From Rhizobium sullae (GTDB taxonomy: Bacteria; Pseudomonadota; Alphaproteobacteria; Rhizobiales; Rhizobiaceae), in NCBI RefSeq assembly GCF_025200715.1, contig NZ_CP104143.1:3940501-4004500 (forward strand): a DNA stretch of 64,000 nt, written 5' to 3'. Positions 26,474 through 35,799 of the stretch are shown here, piece by piece (the stretch's first letter is position 1; every line of letters begins with the position of its first letter). The notes beneath the pieces are model-generated. The model ran no database searches. It saw only the letters and a list, made by a program, of their open reading frames with translations, and had not been told where the DNA came from. The translations under genes and the position numbers were made by a program.

Positions 26474-27085
26474 ATGAAGAAGCCTGGATCGATGAAATCG
26501 CTCGAGGATATGGGCCGGGCGCGGCTTTCGAAGAATTTCTTCTTCCGCGATTTCCTGCATTCCGAGATCGCCGATTTCTATCGAATTCCGAACATTCCCG
26601 ACGACCCGGACCTGGCGATCGAGGCGGGCAGGCGGCTTTGCGAGGAACTGCTCGAACCGCTTCAGGCAATGTTCGGCAGATTGCACATCCGCTCGGGCTA
26701 CCGTTCCGCCGCCGTCAACGAGTTCGGAAACAAAAACAAGCTCAATTGCTCGACCAATGCATCAAGTGCCGCGGACCATATCTGGGACAGGCATGATTTC
26801 GATGGCTGCATGGGGGCGACGGCCTGTGTCGTCGTACCCTGGATGATCGATACTTATCGCGATGAGGAAGAGTGGCAGAAGCTTGCATGGTGGATCCACG
26901 ATCATCTGCCCTATTCATCGCTCTGCTTCTTTCCGAAGCTATGGGCCTTCAACATCCAATGGCACGAGCGGCCAAAGCGTGTGATCCAAAGCTATGTGCG
27001 GCCGCGCGGCACCAAGCCTGGTATGGCGAATTGGCAAGGTGATCATTCGAAGTTCTACGAGGGTCTTCCGCGGCTTAGAAACTGA
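26474..27085 (+). CDS. Peptidase M15-like protein (D-Ala-D-Ala carboxypeptidase/endopeptidase fold)
   Basis: The 203-residue protein contains IRSGYRSAAVNEFGNKNKL, the conserved strand-loop of M15/Hedgehog-type zinc peptidases, then a candidate zinc motif H-x-W-D (SSAADHIWD) and a later His (QWHE). There is no signal peptide, unlike periplasmic VanY enzymes. It resembles phage-type M15A proteins, but no phage gene is near. Activity is unproven. GGAGAGG at 26464-26470 supports ATG 26474. Its 3' end overlaps the convergent GNAT gene by 11 bp. Confidence 0.6.
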   Translation: MKKPGSMKSLEDMGRARLSKNFFFRDFLHSEIADFYRIPNIPDDPDLAIEAGRRLCEELLEPLQAMFGRLHIRSGYRSAAVNEFGNKNKLNCSTNASSAADHIWDRHDFDGCMGATACVVVPWMIDTYRDEEEWQKLAWWIHDHLPYSSLCFFPKLWAFNIQWHERPKRVIQSYVRPRGTKPGMANWQGDHSKFYEGLPRLRN

Positions 27086-27518
27086 TGCGGTAGCGGATGT
27101 GTCCATCGCTTTCGACATAGCTGTCGTAGAGCGCACGTGCCGTCTTGTTCTGTTCGTTGGTGTGCCAGTAAAGCCGCGACCAGCCGTTCTGCTTGCAGAG
27201 AGAAACGAGGTCATCCAGCAGCGCCCGGCCGACCCCTTTGCCGCGGGCGGCAGAATCGACGAAGAGATCTTCGAGATAGCAGTCCTTGTCGCGAATCCAC
27301 GTACCTTCATGCGTCAGCGATAGGGTGAAGCCCATCACCTTTCCATCGACTTCCGCAACGCGCATGAAGATTGCCGACGCCGGATCGAAAACCCGACGCC
27401 ACGTTGAATCGGTAATGTCCTTATCGACCGTCACTTCGTAGAAGGCGAGATAATCCTTCCAGAGTCCGCGCCAACGCGCTTCGTCTTCCGGTCTCGCATC
27501 GCGGATTGTCACGGTCAT
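27075..27518 (-). CDS. GNAT-family N-acetyltransferase
   Basis: The 147-residue protein is a clear GNAT: strand 4 YLEDLFVDSAARGKGVGRALL holds the acetyl-CoA pyrophosphate loop (ARGKGVGRAL), followed by GWSRLYWHTNEQNKTARALYD (motif B). The pattern HTNEQNKTARALYD is typical of small-molecule or amine acetyltransferases. Substrate unknown. The aldo/keto reductase gene ends 12 bp upstream on the same strand, so the two may form an operon. Confidence 0.88.
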   Translation of the reverse strand: MTVTIRDARPEDEARWRGLWKDYLAFYEVTVDKDITDSTWRRVFDPASAIFMRVAEVDGKVMGFTLSLTHEGTWIRDKDCYLEDLFVDSAARGKGVGRALLDDLVSLCKQNGWSRLYWHTNEQNKTARALYDSYVESDGHIRYRISF

Positions 27519-27529
27519 GTCATTCCCCC

Positions 27530-28477
27530 TCAGGAGCCAGCTCGGTCGAGCAGTCTCATTGCTTCGTCGGAAAGCTCCAGTTCAGCCGCTTTTACAAGGC
27601 TGTCGAGCTGAGAGGTGCTCGTAGCACTGGCGATCGGTGCCGTCACGCCTTTCTTGTTGAGCAGCCAGGCGAGCGAGATCTCTGCAGGTGTTGCACCCGT
27701 CTCGGCGGAAATCTGATCAAGTGCGGCAAGAATGCGCATGCCCTTGTCGTCGAGATATTTCGAGACCCGGTCCTCGCGGGCCTTGCCCTTCGTATCGGCT
27801 TTGCTGCGGTACTTGCCGGTGAGAAAGCCGGCTGCGAGGCTGAAATAGGTGATGACGCCGATATCTTCCTTGACGCAAAGATCGGCAAGCCGCCCTTCGA
27901 AGCTGGAGCGCTCATAGAGATTATATTCGGGCTGCAGCACATCGTAGCGAGGAACGCCAGCCTTCTCCGCGGCATCGAAGGATGCCTGAAGCTGGCCGGC
28001 ATCAAGATTAGAGCAACCGATCGCTCGGATCTTGCCCTGCTTTTTCAGCTTGGCAAAGGCGCCGAGCGTTTCTTCATAAGGCGTATTTTCGTCTGGCCAA
28101 TGCGAGAGGTAGAGGTCGATGTAATCGGTCCCTAGGCGGCTAAGCGAATCCTCCACGGCCTTCAGGATATATTGCTCTTTCAGCGTCCTGCCTTGGCCCA
28201 TGTCGGAGCCGACCTTGGTGATGATGACCGCCCTGTCGCGGGAAACCTTTCCGTTCTTCAGCCACTTGCCGATGATCTCCTCTGAATCGCCGCCCTTGTT
28301 GCCGGGCACCCAGGATGAATAAACGTCGGCCGTATCGATAGTGTTGAGACCCGCGTCGAAGAATGAATCGAGAATATCAAACGACGTTTTCTGGTCGGCG
28401 GTCCATCCGAAGACATTGCCGCCGAAGACGATAGGCGAGATTGAAAGACCTGTTTTTCCAAGCCTGCGCATCTTCAT
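27530..28477 (-). CDS. Aldo/keto reductase
   Basis: The 315-residue TIM-barrel protein shows the AKR tetrad: Asp and Tyr in DTADVYSSW (about 48-56), Lys in IITKVGSD (near 87) and His in YLSHWPDE (near 124). The NADPH-binding C-terminal part includes SLAWLLNKKGVTAPIASATS. These enzymes reduce aldehydes and ketones with NADPH; the substrate cannot be told. It is divergent from the Gfo/Idh gene and upstream of a GNAT gene. Confidence 0.92.
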   Translation of the reverse strand: MKMRRLGKTGLSISPIVFGGNVFGWTADQKTSFDILDSFFDAGLNTIDTADVYSSWVPGNKGGDSEEIIGKWLKNGKVSRDRAVIITKVGSDMGQGRTLKEQYILKAVEDSLSRLGTDYIDLYLSHWPDENTPYEETLGAFAKLKKQGKIRAIGCSNLDAGQLQASFDAAEKAGVPRYDVLQPEYNLYERSSFEGRLADLCVKEDIGVITYFSLAAGFLTGKYRSKADTKGKAREDRVSKYLDDKGMRILAALDQISAETGATPAEISLAWLLNKKGVTAPIASATSTSQLDSLVKAAELELSDEAMRLLDRAGS

Positions 28478-28657
28478 GGCGTTCTCCTAAAATGCTGATT
28501 TGATTGAAAGTGCGGATGCGACAGAGCGCCGCGGGGAGTAAACTAACGCAGGTTCCGGCAGAGGAAAACCAAACTTCCGTGATTTGCGCGCGCGCCATTG
28601 CGTCGCTCGCCACCCCTGAATAAGCTTGCGCCCATTCAAGCTCTGGGAGGCTAAGCC

Positions 28658-29644
28658 ATGCTCCGTTTTGGTATCATTTCGACGGCAAAGATCGGCCGTG
28701 AACTCGTCGTTCCGGCCATTCAGGACGCGGAAAACTGCGTCGTCACCGCAATTGCCAGCCGCGACCTGAAAAAGGCCCGAGAGATGGCCAGCCGCTTTTC
28801 CGTACCGCATGCTTTCGGTTCCTATGAGGAGATGCTCGCCTCCGATGTGATCGATGCCGTCTACATTCCGCTGCCGACGTCGCAGCACGTCGAATGGACC
28901 ATCAAGGCGGCAGACGCTGGAAAGCATGTCCTTTGCGAAAAGCCGATCGCACTCAATGCCGGCGAGATCGACAGCCTCATTGCTGCGCGCGATCGCAATA
29001 AGGTCCTGATTACCGAAGCCTATATGGTGACCTATGCGCCGGTCTGGCGAAAGGTCCGCTCGCTGATAGCCGATGGTGCGATCGGCAAGCTGCGCCATGT
29101 CCAGGGTGCCTTCACCTATTTTAATCGCGATCCCGGCAACATGCGCAACATTCCCGCACTCGGCGGCGGCGGCCTGCCCGATATCGGCGTTTATCCGACC
29201 ATCAGCACGCGGTTCTCGACCGGCAAGGAACCGGTGCGCATCCAGGCCGTCACCGAACGCGACCCGGAATTCGGCACCGATATTTATTCGAGCGTGAAGG
29301 CCGACTTCGGCGATTTCGAGCTGAGTTTCTACATATCCACCCAGATGGCAAACCGCCAGGTCATGGTCTTCCACGGCACCGAGGGTTACATCGAGGTGAA
29401 GTCGCCCTTCAACGCCGACCGCTGGGGGCCGGAGGAACTGGAACTCGCCAACCGCAGCCACAACGAGTCGACCATCTTCCGCTTCCAGGACAGCCGCCAG
29501 TATAGGCGCGAAGCTGAAGCTTTTGCCCGCGCTGCGAAGGGCGAGAAGGAAGAGGTGGTGACGCTCGAAAGCTCGAAGCTGAACCAGAAGGTGATCGACG
29601 CGATCTACCGCGCCAGCGAGAGGGACGGCTGGCAGCCAGTTTGA
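28658..29644 (+). CDS. Gfo/Idh/MocA-family oxidoreductase
   Basis: The 328-residue protein has an N-terminal Rossmann fold ([19 protein letters not shown]), the family's EKP motif in [12 protein letters not shown] (about 97-99), and a C-terminal alpha/beta domain ([18 protein letters not shown]). Members oxidise or reduce sugars and inositols with NAD(P). [14 protein letters not shown] matches the conserved GGG-xL-x-DxG catalytic-His region, although here the usual H-x-x-D reads G-V-Y-P after D. Substrate unknown. It ends exactly where the convergent GtrA gene stops. Confidence 0.92.
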   Translation: MLRFGIISTAKIGRELVVPAIQDAENCVVTAIASRDLKKAREMASRFSVPHAFGSYEEMLASDVIDAVYIPLPTSQHVEWTIKAADAGKHVLCEKPIALNAGEIDSLIAARDRNKVLITEAYMVTYAPVWRKVRSLIADGAIGKLRHVQGAFTYFNRDPGNMRNIPALGGGGLPDIGVYPTISTRFSTGKEPVRIQAVTERDPEFGTDIYSSVKADFGDFELSFYISTQMANRQVMVFHGTEGYIEVKSPFNADRWGPEELELANRSHNESTIFRFQDSRQYRREAEAFARAAKGEKEEVVTLESSKLNQKVIDAIYRASERDGWQPV

Positions 29645-30037
29645 TTATTTGCGAAACGCGAGCCGCAGGTAGCCGAAAATTGCAAAGCACAGTGTGGCGG
29701 TGGAGGCGAGAGCCATCGCCGCCAACGGCTGCAGAGACGGCAATGCCGTTACGAGCGTGGCGTAGAGGCCTTGGTTCAGAATTGCCGCGATTATTAGGAT
29801 TGCGGCAAGGCCAGGGCGTTCTGTCGACAATCGATTGCGTGCTTTAAGATCGATGCGGTGCAGCAATGCGAGCGTAATGGCAAGTGCTGCAAGAAGGCTC
29901 AGTGTCCGCGCGAGAAGCGGGCCAAACGCCGCATTCAGCAGCAAATGGAAGAGTAGCGCGTCTATCATCAGTCCGAGCAGCAACAATGCGATAAAGCGCA
30001 GGAACAACAAAATTCGATTGGAAGAACTGTCAGCCAT
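29645..30037 (-). CDS. GtrA-like small membrane protein
   Basis: The 130-residue protein is four hydrophobic helices with short loops (FIALLLLGLMIDALLFHLLL, LLARTLSLLAALAITLALL, and two more), the GtrA/DPMS layout. Such proteins help move undecaprenyl-phosphate-sugars across the membrane or aid the paired glycosyltransferase. The gene overlaps the SMR-type flippase gene by 8 bp and is the last of a four-gene run that begins with the GT2 gene at 32139. Confidence 0.75.
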   Translation of the reverse strand: MADSSSNRILLFLRFIALLLLGLMIDALLFHLLLNAAFGPLLARTLSLLAALAITLALLHRIDLKARNRLSTERPGLAAILIIAAILNQGLYATLVTALPSLQPLAAMALASTATLCFAIFGYLRLAFRK

Positions 30038-30392
30038 TGATCGCCAGCATGCCGGCTATGATGAAAATGGCGCCAATGACGTAGCGTACAGTAAGAGCCT
30101 CTCCGAGAAAGACCTGCGCTAGCAAAGGAACGAAACAGAAGGTCAGCCCCATGAAGGAGTAGGCAATCGTCAGAGGGACGGCTTTCAGGACGTAGATCCA
30201 GATAATCGTTCCGAGGGCGTAAAGGAGCAGTGCTGCGAGCAGCACGGGATTGAGAAGCAGCGCAAGGATATTGCGGACATTGAGTTCGCCTGCGGTCGCG
30301 CTCGTCAGTTTGAACAGCACCTGACCCGAGGCGATCAGCAGCGGCGTGCCGATAAGGCCAATCCACGTGCTCGCTGAAAAAGTGGAAAGCAT
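30030..30392 (-). CDS. SMR/EamA-type small flippase (ArnE/ArnF or RgtF-like)
   Basis: The 120-residue protein has four membrane helices in the small multidrug resistance pattern (LIGTPLLIASGQVLFKLTSA, ...ALGTIIWIYVLKAVPLTIAYSF..., LTVRYVIGAIFIIAGMLAI; quoted in parts). The first helix carries the Q-V-x-F-K motif seen in ArnE/ArnF, which flip lipid-linked aminoarabinose. Context (GT2, methyltransferase, GtrA) supports a lipid-sugar flippase over a drug pump. ATG 30392 has GAAGGAC upstream; a TTG at 30407 would overlap the previous gene. Confidence 0.78.
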   Translation of the reverse strand: MLSTFSASTWIGLIGTPLLIASGQVLFKLTSATAGELNVRNILALLLNPVLLAALLLYALGTIIWIYVLKAVPLTIAYSFMGLTFCFVPLLAQVFLGEALTVRYVIGAIFIIAGMLAING

Positions 30393-30403
30393 CGAACCGT
30401 CCT

Positions 30404-31141
30404 TCAATCCGCTGCACCTCTTTCTTCCGAATAGAAGATGTCGCGGCCTATATCCTCGCAGACGTAGACTGAAGGCACCGGTTGGACAGCTCTCAGGAAG
30501 GAGTGCGTATAAGGGAAGAAGTTGAAGTGCGGGTTGAACGTGTAGCGGTATTCGCGCTCACGCGGCACAACGATGATGAGGCGGCGTCTTGCAATCCGGC
30601 GCAGTTCCGCGATCGCCCGCCGGTAGTCGAGAATATGCTCGATCACATGTGTGCAGATGACCGTGTCGAATTCCGCGTCTGCAAAGGGGAGGGTTTCGAC
30701 CTTGGCGGCGACATATTCAATGCCGGAAAGGCGCGACGCGTCGTCTATCACGAAGTCGACGCCTGTGAGGCGATGGAGGTCCGGATGCGCCGACTGAATG
30801 CGGCTGAGCAGCGCGCCGGTGCCGCACCCGATGTCGCAGACAGTCTCGCCCTCGATCGATCCGAGGATGCGACGGATGCAGGCTACCGAATTGTCAGTGC
30901 CTTCGTGAACGCGGGGATGATTGCGGTAAAGCTCGGCATACTCTTTTTCCGAAAGGAATGGCGCGCGCTCGCGGAAGTTCGCTAGATGGGTGATATGGGC
31001 GCCCCAGACGCGCTGTGCAGCCCAGCGGAAAGCACCTGAATCGCGGATAAACGGCGGTAGGATATCTTCCAGCACGAAACGGATGCGGTTTGTGGTTTCT
31101 CTATTCATGGAAGTGGCGTCACCTTGAGCGGAAGCAATCAA
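30404..31141 (-). CDS. SAM-dependent methyltransferase (class I)
   Basis: The 245-residue protein has motif I TVCDIGCGTGALL (near 100-111), a motif II acidic position in LTGVDFVIDDA, and FDTVICTHVIEHILDYRRA as motif III/IV. The H-V-I-E-H-I pattern is typical of small-molecule methyltransferases acting in glycan or lipid pathways. Its start overlaps the GT2 stop (ATGA-type, 4 bp), so the two are coupled and it probably methylates the lipid-linked sugar or its precursor. An in-frame ATG at 31108 is an alternative start. Confidence 0.85.
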   Translation of the reverse strand: MIASAQGDATSMNRETTNRIRFVLEDILPPFIRDSGAFRWAAQRVWGAHITHLANFRERAPFLSEKEYAELYRNHPRVHEGTDNSVACIRRILGSIEGETVCDIGCGTGALLSRIQSAHPDLHRLTGVDFVIDDASRLSGIEYVAAKVETLPFADAEFDTVICTHVIEHILDYRRAIAELRRIARRRLIIVVPREREYRYTFNPHFNFFPYTHSFLRAVQPVPSVYVCEDIGRDIFYSEERGAAD

Positions 31142-32139
31142 GCGATACGGGCGGTCTTGCCGCTTCGTGCGGCGTCGATGGGTTTTTCCGGCATCGCACC
31201 CTGACTCAGTGCGGCGACGTTGATGTAATGGATGCGCAACTGCTCGGCACGCGAGCGGGCGACGGAGTCAAGGATCAGGCCGGCGGTGAAGACCATGAAC
31301 GAGATCATCATCAGCGCCATGGAGAGGACCCATGTCGGCATGCGGTTGACGAGGCCTGTTTCGAAATACTCCGCCAGCACGGGCGTCATGAAACCCATGC
31401 TCGAGAGCATGAAGAACGCGCTGATAAGCCCGAAGAAGGCAAAGGGCCGTGTTTCCTTCATCAGCATGGCAAACATCCACAGAATCTTGCCGCCATCCTT
31501 GAAGGTTGAAAGTTTCGAGTGCGAGCCTTCCGGGCGCCGGCCGTAGTCGAGTTCCAGTTCGGCGACCGGCAGCTTGAGCCGCGACGCGTGAACGGACATT
31601 TCGGTCTCGATCTCGAAACCGCCGGAAACGGCTGGGAAGCTTTTGGCGAAACGGCGCGAGAAGGCCCGGTAGCCTGAGAAAATATCGGTGAAGTCAGGGC
31701 CGAAGATCGTGCGATAGAGAATGTTGAAGATGCGGTTGCCGAAAGCATGTCCGTCGCGTCCTGCGTCCGCATGAACGCCGCGCCGCGTTCCGACCACCAT
31801 GTCGGCGCGTTCGGTCAGCAGCGTGCGGATCAGCTCTTCGCCGTCTTCCGGCGCATAGGTGCCGTCGCCATCCGCCATCAGATAGATGTCAGCGTCGATA
31901 TCGGCGAACATGCGGCGCACTACATGACCCTTGCCCTGACGCCGCTCGCGAACGACGGCGGCGCCTGCGAGCATGGCGTGGAGCGCGGTCCCGTCGGTCG
32001 AATTGTTGTCGTAGACGTGGATCTGGGCATGCGGCAGTGCCGCTTTGAAACCGCGGACGACTGCGCCGATCGTTGCCGCTTCGTTATAGCAAGGTAGCAG
32101 CACAGCAATATTCAAGCTCTCTGGCGGCAATCGCGTCAT
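31138..32139 (-). CDS. GT2 polyprenyl-phosphate sugar transferase (ArnC/DPM1/RgtE-like)
   Basis: The 333-residue protein has a GT-A domain (about 1-225): LNIAVLLPCYNEAATIG, VYDNNSTDGT, and the metal motif DGDGTY, followed by HSKLSTFKDG. Two C-terminal membrane spans (FAFFGLISAFFMLSSMGFM and WVLSMALMMISFMVFTAGL) anchor it, as in ArnC and polyprenyl-phosphate hexose synthases. It should load a sugar on undecaprenyl or dodecaprenyl phosphate at the cytosolic face. ATG 32139 is preferred to the GTG at 32151. First gene of the run to GtrA, divergent from a large GT-C protein. Confidence 0.88.
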   Translation of the reverse strand: MTRLPPESLNIAVLLPCYNEAATIGAVVRGFKAALPHAQIHVYDNNSTDGTALHAMLAGAAVVRERRQGKGHVVRRMFADIDADIYLMADGDGTYAPEDGEELIRTLLTERADMVVGTRRGVHADAGRDGHAFGNRIFNILYRTIFGPDFTDIFSGYRAFSRRFAKSFPAVSGGFEIETEMSVHASRLKLPVAELELDYGRRPEGSHSKLSTFKDGGKILWMFAMLMKETRPFAFFGLISAFFMLSSMGFMTPVLAEYFETGLVNRMPTWVLSMALMMISFMVFTAGLILDSVARSRAEQLRIHYINVAALSQGAMPEKPIDAARSGKTARIA

Positions 32140-32298
32140 GATCCTACCCACCGTTCTTGGTCGGCGAGCAGTCTAAAACATCCATTATTAATAAGACGCT
32201 ATAGCGCAGACAGAGACCGTGGCTACTTTTGGTGCGCTTTACTCTTTCTTGATTCACGAAGGCTAAAGTCCGTCGAGTTCAAGACGGACAGTATCCCA

Positions 32299-34137
32299 AT
32301 GACGAATGTTGCAGAGATAACCGGCAGGGCCACTTCGGCATTTTCGCTGACGAAGCTGCGAACCTTGCTGACGCGTCTCTGGCCATCCGTCCTGATTTAC
32401 AGCGGTGTGCTGATCGCGGCGATAGCAGCCATGAGGCTGCCGAATGCCACGGACTATGTCGGCCCTGACAACGATGACGGCATGCGGCTTGTCGAGGCGC
32501 GCGACCTGCTTGCTGGCCAAGGCTGGTTCGATCTCATGCAGTATCGGCTTGGTGTCGGCGGAACGCTGATGCATTGGTCGCGACTCGTCGACTTGCCGCT
32601 TGCCTCGCTGATCAGGTTCTTCGGCCTCTTCCTGTCGACAGAAAAAGCCGAGACTGTTGCACTTGCCGTTTGGCCGCTTTCGCTCATTATCCCTCTGATG
32701 CTCGCCATGGCGATAGCTGCGCGCCGCATCGGCGGCATCGCGGCCATGCACATTTCGCTGGGCCTGACTGCTCTGACGGTGATGACAAGCGGCCGGTTTC
32801 TGCCGGGCGCAATTGATCATCATAATGTGCAACTCTGCCTCGTCGCCATGATGATTGCGATGTTGCTCGATGAGAAATATCGCGCCTGGAGCTATACCAT
32901 CGCGGGATTCTGTGCCGCTCTTGCAATTGCGATCGGCGCCGAAACGACACCGGTCGTTGCGGCCGTCTGCATCACGGTCGCGATTTCCTGGGCCTGGCAC
33001 GGGGAAATCTATGCGGCGGCGGCAAAAGCCTTCGGTCTATCCATGGCGCTCTTCATCAGCATTTTCTTCTTCGGTACGATTTCCCCCAGGCTGTATTCAA
33101 CTGTAACCTGCGACAGCCTCTCGCTTGGCTTTTACAGTCTCTCCGCGATTGGCGGAGGGCTGCTCCTAGCCGTGGCCGTTTGCGCCAGCCACCTGTCGCG
33201 TTCTCTGCGTTTTGTCGCTCTTGCCGGTGTTGGCGCTATTGTCGCCGTATCCGCGCTCGTGATCGCGCCGCAATGCTTGCATAATCCAATGAACGATCTC
33301 GATCCCATGCTGATCGAGCTATGGCTTAACGGTATTTCTGAGGCGCGGTCGATCATTGCGATGGGGCGTACCGAGCCCTATTCGCTTGGTGCCTTTTATG
33401 CCGTTGGTCTACTTGGTGTCGGCACCTGCGTCTTCCGCATCTTTCATCGCGATCGTGTGGAGATTCATCTGATCCTGCTGCTCCTGCTGGGGGTGAGTTG
33501 GGCGATTGCACTTGTGCAGGTTCGGGGCGCCGCCTTCTCGAATATGATTTCAATCCTGCCGCTCGCGCTGCTGATTATCGATATGCGCCGGTTTTCGAAT
33601 GGCGAACGGGAAAATATCGCTGCGGCTCTTTGCTATATCATGGTCGTGCTGGCGAGCGTGCCGGCTGCGTGGGCGGTGGCGGGTGGCTTTGTCGAGATGC
33701 AGCGCAAGACGCCGGAAGAAAAACAAAATGCCGCGAAGGAGGATGACGAAACGAATTCCTGCAAGTCCAGAGATGCTGTGGCGCCACTCAACACCATACC
33801 AGTTGGCATGATCGCGGCTTCTTCGGAAATGGGTGTTCCAATCCTGCGGTTCACCGGCCAGCACGTTTTGACCGCGCCGTATCACCGGAATCCGCAGGGC
33901 ATGCTGACCGAACTTCATATCGGTCTTTCCGACCCAAAGGAGGCGGAAGCCTTCCTGCGCGGGGCCGGCGTCACTATGCTTGCCTTTTGCAAAGACGACC
34001 CCTTGACCGCCGCGCTCCGGAAGTTGAAATCGGAAGGGCTCTACGCTCAGCTCGCGAAGGGTAATATTCCCTCTTACCTACGCCCTTTCGCCAAAGCCAA
34101 GAGCGTCGAATACTATCTCTTCAAGCCGGTGGATTGA
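32299..34137 (+). CDS. Large GT-C-type membrane glycosyltransferase (STT3/ArnT-like topology)
   Basis: The 612-residue protein has a short N-terminal tail, about eleven to thirteen membrane spans up to residue ~470, then a soluble periplasmic C-terminal domain (about 475-612). The first outer loop carries an acidic DNDDGMRLVEARDLL motif, and a later loop reads FLPGAIDHHNVQL; acidic D-x-D and DHH elements are hallmarks of oligosaccharyltransferase STT3/AglB and other GT-C enzymes that use lipid-linked donors. I infer that it transfers the sugar made by the divergent GT2/methyltransferase/flippase operon to a periplasmic acceptor. The acceptor could be lipid A, core or a protein. No experimental relative is recognised. 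Confidence 0.6.
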   Translation: MTNVAEITGRATSAFSLTKLRTLLTRLWPSVLIYSGVLIAAIAAMRLPNATDYVGPDNDDGMRLVEARDLLAGQGWFDLMQYRLGVGGTLMHWSRLVDLPLASLIRFFGLFLSTEKAETVALAVWPLSLIIPLMLAMAIAARRIGGIAAMHISLGLTALTVMTSGRFLPGAIDHHNVQLCLVAMMIAMLLDEKYRAWSYTIAGFCAALAIAIGAETTPVVAAVCITVAISWAWHGEIYAAAAKAFGLSMALFISIFFFGTISPRLYSTVTCDSLSLGFYSLSAIGGGLLLAVAVCASHLSRSLRFVALAGVGAIVAVSALVIAPQCLHNPMNDLDPMLIELWLNGISEARSIIAMGRTEPYSLGAFYAVGLLGVGTCVFRIFHRDRVEIHLILLLLLGVSWAIALVQVRGAAFSNMISILPLALLIIDMRRFSNGERENIAAALCYIMVVLASVPAAWAVAGGFVEMQRKTPEEKQNAAKEDDETNSCKSRDAVAPLNTIPVGMIAASSEMGVPILRFTGQHVLTAPYHRNPQGMLTELHIGLSDPKEAEAFLRGAGVTMLAFCKDDPLTAALRKLKSEGLYAQLAKGNIPSYLRPFAKAKSVEYYLFKPVD

Positions 34138-34205
34138 CAGGCCGCTCTGCAAAATCCTTGACGCCTAAGGCTGATCTTTCCCTCCGCTTTCGCTAGAAAG
34201 GAAGG

Positions 34206-35786
34206 ATGAGCAACGTCTTCGACACCGATTCGCCCACGAACCTGACGGAATATTCGGTCTCCGAGCTTTCGGGATCGATCAAGCGCACGGTCGAAACCGC
34301 CTTCGATCAGGTGCGGGTGCGTGGCGAAATTTCCGGCTATCGCGGCCCGCATTCATCGGGTCATGCCTATTTCTCGCTGAAGGACGATCGCGCACGTATC
34401 GACGCCGTCATCTGGAAGGGCACATTCTCGCGGCTGAAGTTCCGGCCGGAAGAAGGCATGGAGGTAATCGCCACCGGCAAGGTGACGACTTTCCCTGGCT
34501 CATCGAAGTACCAGATCGTCATTGAAACGCTGGAGCCAGCCGGTGCCGGCGCGCTGATGGCGCTGATCGAGGAGCGCAAGCGCAAGCTTGGTGCTGAAGG
34601 TCTTTTTGACGCGGCGCGCAAGAGGCGGCTGCCGTTCATGCCGAAGGTCATCGGCGTCGTCACGTCGCCGACGGGCGCCGTCATTCGCGATATCCTGCAC
34701 CGCATTTCTGATCGTTTTCCCGTCCATGTTATCGTCTGGCCCGTCAAGGTGCAGGGCGATGGTTCCGGCGAGGAGGTGGCGAATGCCATCCGCGGTTTCA
34801 ATGGCTTTCAGCCGGGCGGCGAAATGCCGAGGCCGGATGTGCTGATCGTCGCCCGCGGCGGCGGCAGCCTCGAAGACCTCTGGAGCTTCAACGACGAGAT
34901 CGTCGTGCGGGCCGCTGCTGAAAGTGAAATTCCGCTTATCTCCGCGGTTGGCCACGAGACGGACTGGACGCTGATCGATTATGCGGCCGATGTGCGTGCG
35001 CCGACGCCGACGGGTGCTGCGGAAATGGCCGTTCCCGTCAAGGCCGAACTGGAGGCGCAGGTTTCGGCACTTTCAGCTCGTCTGCAAGGCTGTACAAGCC
35101 GCCAGATGGATCACCGGCGGCAGGCGGTTCGCTCGCTGGTGCGGGCGCTGCCGTCGCTCGATCAGCTGCTTGCGATGCCGCGGCGGCGCTTTGATGAGGC
35201 AGCGGCGGGCCTCGGCCGCGGGTTGGAACTCAACACCATCAATAAACGCCGGAGCTTTGAGCGCACTGCCTCGCATCTGAGGCCGGACGTGCTTTCTAAC
35301 CGCATTGCCGAGCACCGCCAGATACTTGCCGAGCGAATGACGCGGGCGGAGCGCATGGTGGAGCGATTGATCGATCGCTCTAAGTCCCGTGTCGGCCGCG
35401 CCGATGTCGTGTTTGCCTCCCTGCCCATGCGCTTGAAAACGCAGACGGCGCGCATGCGCGACCATCTGGCAAACTTGTCCCGTCACGCCGATACCGCTGT
35501 CCGCCATCAGTTGACACGGGCAAGGGGCGAGCTTTCGGCACAGGACCGCGTGCTGCAGTCGCTCTCCTACAAAAACGTCTTGAAGCGCGGTTATGCAGTC
35601 ATCCGCGACGATGAAAACCGGCCGGTATCGCAGGCCGCGGCACTTTCAGCCGGCAGCGGCATTTCGATCGAGTTTGCCGACGGCCGCGTCGGCGCCGTGA
35701 CGACCGAAGGCGGTGCGCCGCCGAGGAAACGCTCGCCGAAGCCGGAACAGCCGACCGCGCCGCCGAAGCAGGGCAGCCTATTCTAG
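34206..35786 (+). CDS. xseA: Exodeoxyribonuclease VII large subunit
   Basis: XseA with XseB degrades single-stranded DNA to oligonucleotides. The 526-residue protein has an N-terminal OB fold ([18 protein letters not shown]...[26 protein letters not shown], in parts), a catalytic domain with [18 protein letters not shown] and [20 protein letters not shown], a long arginine-rich coiled coil (about 270-450), and a C-terminal segment [16 protein letters not shown]. Length is typical for alphaproteobacteria. AGGAAGG lies right before ATG 34206. The small subunit gene is not in the window. Confidence 0.96.
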   Translation: MSNVFDTDSPTNLTEYSVSELSGSIKRTVETAFDQVRVRGEISGYRGPHSSGHAYFSLKDDRARIDAVIWKGTFSRLKFRPEEGMEVIATGKVTTFPGSSKYQIVIETLEPAGAGALMALIEERKRKLGAEGLFDAARKRRLPFMPKVIGVVTSPTGAVIRDILHRISDRFPVHVIVWPVKVQGDGSGEEVANAIRGFNGFQPGGEMPRPDVLIVARGGGSLEDLWSFNDEIVVRAAAESEIPLISAVGHETDWTLIDYAADVRAPTPTGAAEMAVPVKAELEAQVSALSARLQGCTSRQMDHRRQAVRSLVRALPSLDQLLAMPRRRFDEAAAGLGRGLELNTINKRRSFERTASHLRPDVLSNRIAEHRQILAERMTRAERMVERLIDRSKSRVGRADVVFASLPMRLKTQTARMRDHLANLSRHADTAVRHQLTRARGELSAQDRVLQSLSYKNVLKRGYAVIRDDENRPVSQAAALSAGSGISIEFADGRVGAVTTEGGAPPRKRSPKPEQPTAPPKQGSLF

Positions 35787-35799
35787 TCTAGGACAACCG

